Source: DAOUET01 sp034430155
Lineage (GTDB): Bacteria; Chloroflexota; Anaerolineae; Anaerolineales; UBA4823
Assembly: GCA_034430155.1 (NCBI GenBank)
Contig: DAOUET010000061.1
Span: 1-14,713, forward strand
DNA length: 14,713 nt
Direction of reading: 5' to 3'
Of the stretch, positions 13,690 to 14,713 are shown piece after piece. The notes under the pieces are model-generated. The model saw only the letters and a list, made by a program, of their open reading frames with translations. It ran no database searches and was not told the DNA's origin. Each line of letters starts with the position of its first letter. The stretch's first letter is position 1. A program made the position numbers and the translations under genes.

Positions 13690-14358
13690 ATGTATGAAAC
13701 GTTCAGCCAACGCTTGCAGGAATGCGACCAGGAGATTGAGCGCTTGCTGGAAGACATTCAGCCGGAACTCCCGGACGATTTCCCACCTCTGCCTCCGGAT
13801 CCAAAAGCCAATTCCCATTGCAAAAATGCCCCCAATTATGATGGCCGCGCTTTCATGTACCATCTGACGGGTATCGATCTGATGGCAATACCCGGCATGA
13901 ATGAGAACTTGCTCCAAAAAATCCTCTCGGAAGTCGGCCTGGATATGTCTCGTTTCCCAACAGTCAAGCATTTCTGTTCCTGGTTGGGCTTGGCTCCCCA
14001 TAATGCGATTTCGGGAGGTCGCATCCTGTATAGCCATACCCTCAATAATCATAGCCGGGCTGGACAGTGTTTCCGCCTGGCTGCTCGAGCGGTCAGTCGG
14101 GGCAAAACCGTGTACAGCGAATTCTATCGCCGTGTATGAGCCCGGTCTGGTGCTAAGGAAGCGAATGTCGCTACTGCTCATAAAATCGCTCGAACCTTCT
14201 ACTTTATGCTAAAACGACGTCAACCATTTAATGCACCTGATCTCCAAATGTATCTTCAGGCTCAACGAGAAAAGGATATTCTTCGTTTGCAAGCCAAAGC
14301 GGCTAAACTCGGCTTCTGTCTTCAACCAACGGGGGCTTTAGAGTTATGTTATGAGTAG
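13690..14358 (+). pseudogene. IS110-family transposase remnant, 5'-truncated, with in-frame TGA
   Basis: The frame corresponds to the C-terminal half (Transposase_20 region) of an IS110-family transposase. Visible blocks are a coiled start (FSQRLQECDQEIERLL), a helix-hairpin-helix (DLMAIPGMNENLLQKILSEVG), FCSWLGLAPHNAISGGRIL, NNHSRAGQCFRLAARAV and EFYRRV. A TGA at 14137-14139 then interrupts it, and the same frame continues for 73 codons with ARSGAKEANVATAHKIARTFYFMLK to TAG at 14356-14358. Relatives commonly read YRRMRARLG here, so the stop most simply comes from an Arg CGA changed to TGA. The N-terminal DEDD catalytic domain (about 200 residues) is absent upstream. The gene is therefore doubly broken and cannot encode an active transposase. 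The first ATG, 13690, immediately follows the TGTCATTGCGAG repeat. Confidence 0.85.
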
Positions 14359-14425
14359 TAGCGAAGCGTGGCAATCTCGCCCTTAGCTTGAGTTTGCTTC
14401 GCCCCTGGTGGGGCTCGCAATGACA
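14359..14425 (-). repeat. Dispersed 'TCATTGCGAG' type repeat
   Basis: On the minus strand this reads TGTCATTGCGAGCCCC, then GGGGCGAAGC, then GGGCGAGATTGCCACGCTTCG. This is a class of short intergenic repeat I recognise from several bacterial genomes. TTGC/GCAA plus GCCCC/GGGGC (14394-14420) form a small hairpin. It begins right after the transposase remnant stop. Confidence 0.55.
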
Positions 14426-14471
14426 AAAATGTCCGAACTTTTGTCCAAAGGTCAGTGATAATACTGTCAAC

Positions 14472-14513
14472 CCAAAGTAGAAATGTCCTATTTTCTCCAA
14501 AGTAGAGATGTCC
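14472..14513 (+). repeat. Pair of 17-bp direct repeats (possible IS terminal repeats)
   Basis: CCAAAGTAGAAATGTCC (14472-14488) recurs as CCAAAGTAGAGATGTCC (14497-14513), 16 of 17 identical and 25 nt apart. Short multiple repeats like these are found at the ends of some DDE-integrase insertion sequences. If so, this marks the start of an element extending past the window; no transposase is visible within it. Confidence 0.5.
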
Positions 14514-14544
14514 CCTTTTTAGGGAACACCCACCGTAATCGTAG

Positions 14545-14593
14545 AGCCTGTGGGAAAGTGGTCAGAAGAACACTGACCACTTTCCCACAGGCT
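14545..14593 (+). repeat. Perfect 21-bp inverted repeat (hairpin)
   Basis: Arms at 14545-14565 (beginning AGCCTGTGGGAAAG) and 14573-14593 (ending CTTTCCCACAGGCT) are perfectly complementary over 21 bp with the 7-nt loop AAGAACA. No T-run follows, so it is not a standard terminator. The last bases of the window (14703-14713, GGCTTGTGGGA) resemble the start of the left arm in 9 of 11 positions. A 35-codon frame runs through it (14545-14652) without a start codon, and I do not call it a gene. It may be part of an insertion sequence on the right. Confidence 0.65.
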
Positions 14594-14713
14594 ATCTTGT
14601 ACTCATCAATCGGAGGCTGCAACAGGTTCATACTGAGCCACCTCTGAAATAGGTTTACCGCTTACGCGGTGTCCATATCTACGCCAAGGATGGTCTTTGC
14701 CAGGCTTGTGGGA

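Larger units (their letters stand above)
13636..14445. repeat. Nested inverted repeats enclosing the IS110 remnant
   Basis: GACAAAAGTTCGGA at 13636-13649 is exactly inverted at 14432-14445. Inside it, TGTCATTGCGAG (13678-13689) is exactly inverted at 14414-14425. The gap between outer and inner motifs is 28 nt on the left and 6 nt on the right, so one side carries an insertion or deletion. This suggests two opposite copies of one dispersed repeat, the left one truncated, with the transposase remnant between them. Confidence 0.7.

Noticed and set aside
13379..14713. CRISPR array
   Set aside because: The repeats are too few, unevenly spaced and variable, with no Cas genes.

Overview
The window reads as a chromosomal segment of an uncultured-type bacterium, most likely a member of the Chloroflexota (Anaerolineae-like). 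That placement is inference: it rests on the style of the proteins (composite transporter parts, Thr/Pro-rich lipoprotein linkers, large secreted metalloprotease), on several -10 boxes sitting only 6-10 nt before start codons, and on dispersed repeats of a kind I associate with that phylum. No rRNA, tRNA or CRISPR was recognised.

Layout. (1) 1-878, minus: the N-terminal 292 codons of folC (folylpolyglutamate/dihydrofolate synthase), cut by the window edge. (2) 1103-6742, plus: a four-gene ABC-transporter cluster, divergent from folC. It holds a polar-amino-acid-type permease, a 615-aa lipoprotein in which an amino-acid-type receptor is fused to a PhnD-like phosphonate-type receptor, a PhnC-like ATPase, and an enlarged PhnE-like permease. 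There is only one ATPase for two permeases of different families and one tethered protein carrying two receptors. A strong intercistronic hairpin follows the receptor gene and a rho-independent terminator closes the cluster. (3) 6832-8048, plus: a SanA/YdcF-like (DUF218) membrane protein whose stop overlaps the start of an HD-domain hydrolase. (4) 8110-10810: two copies of a ~95-bp palindromic MITE-like element in opposite orientation. They bracket a minus-strand pair, a secreted metzincin-like metalloprotease and a small lipoprotein. (5) 10914-11825, plus: a tyrosine-recombinase-fold protein that has lost most of its catalytic residues, with a good promoter just outside the second MITE. (6) 11929-13362, minus: full-length tilS. 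(7) 13363-14713: a repeat-rich junk/mobile zone with a 5'-truncated IS110-family transposase broken by an in-frame TGA, nested inverted repeats around it, a dispersed repeat, a direct-repeat pair and a perfect 21-bp hairpin that may belong to another insertion sequence running off the right edge.

How it fits together. folC and tilS are housekeeping genes framing accessory material. The most unusual item is the transporter: the amino-acid pocket residues (Thr/Arg and Asp) and the phosphonate-pocket signature (STSGY and a His) are both still visible in the fused receptor. One ATPase may therefore energise two permeases, or a mixed assembly may import compounds with both amino-acid and phosphonate/phosphate-like character. 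No C-P lyase or other phosphonate catabolic gene is present in the window, so the substrate is open.
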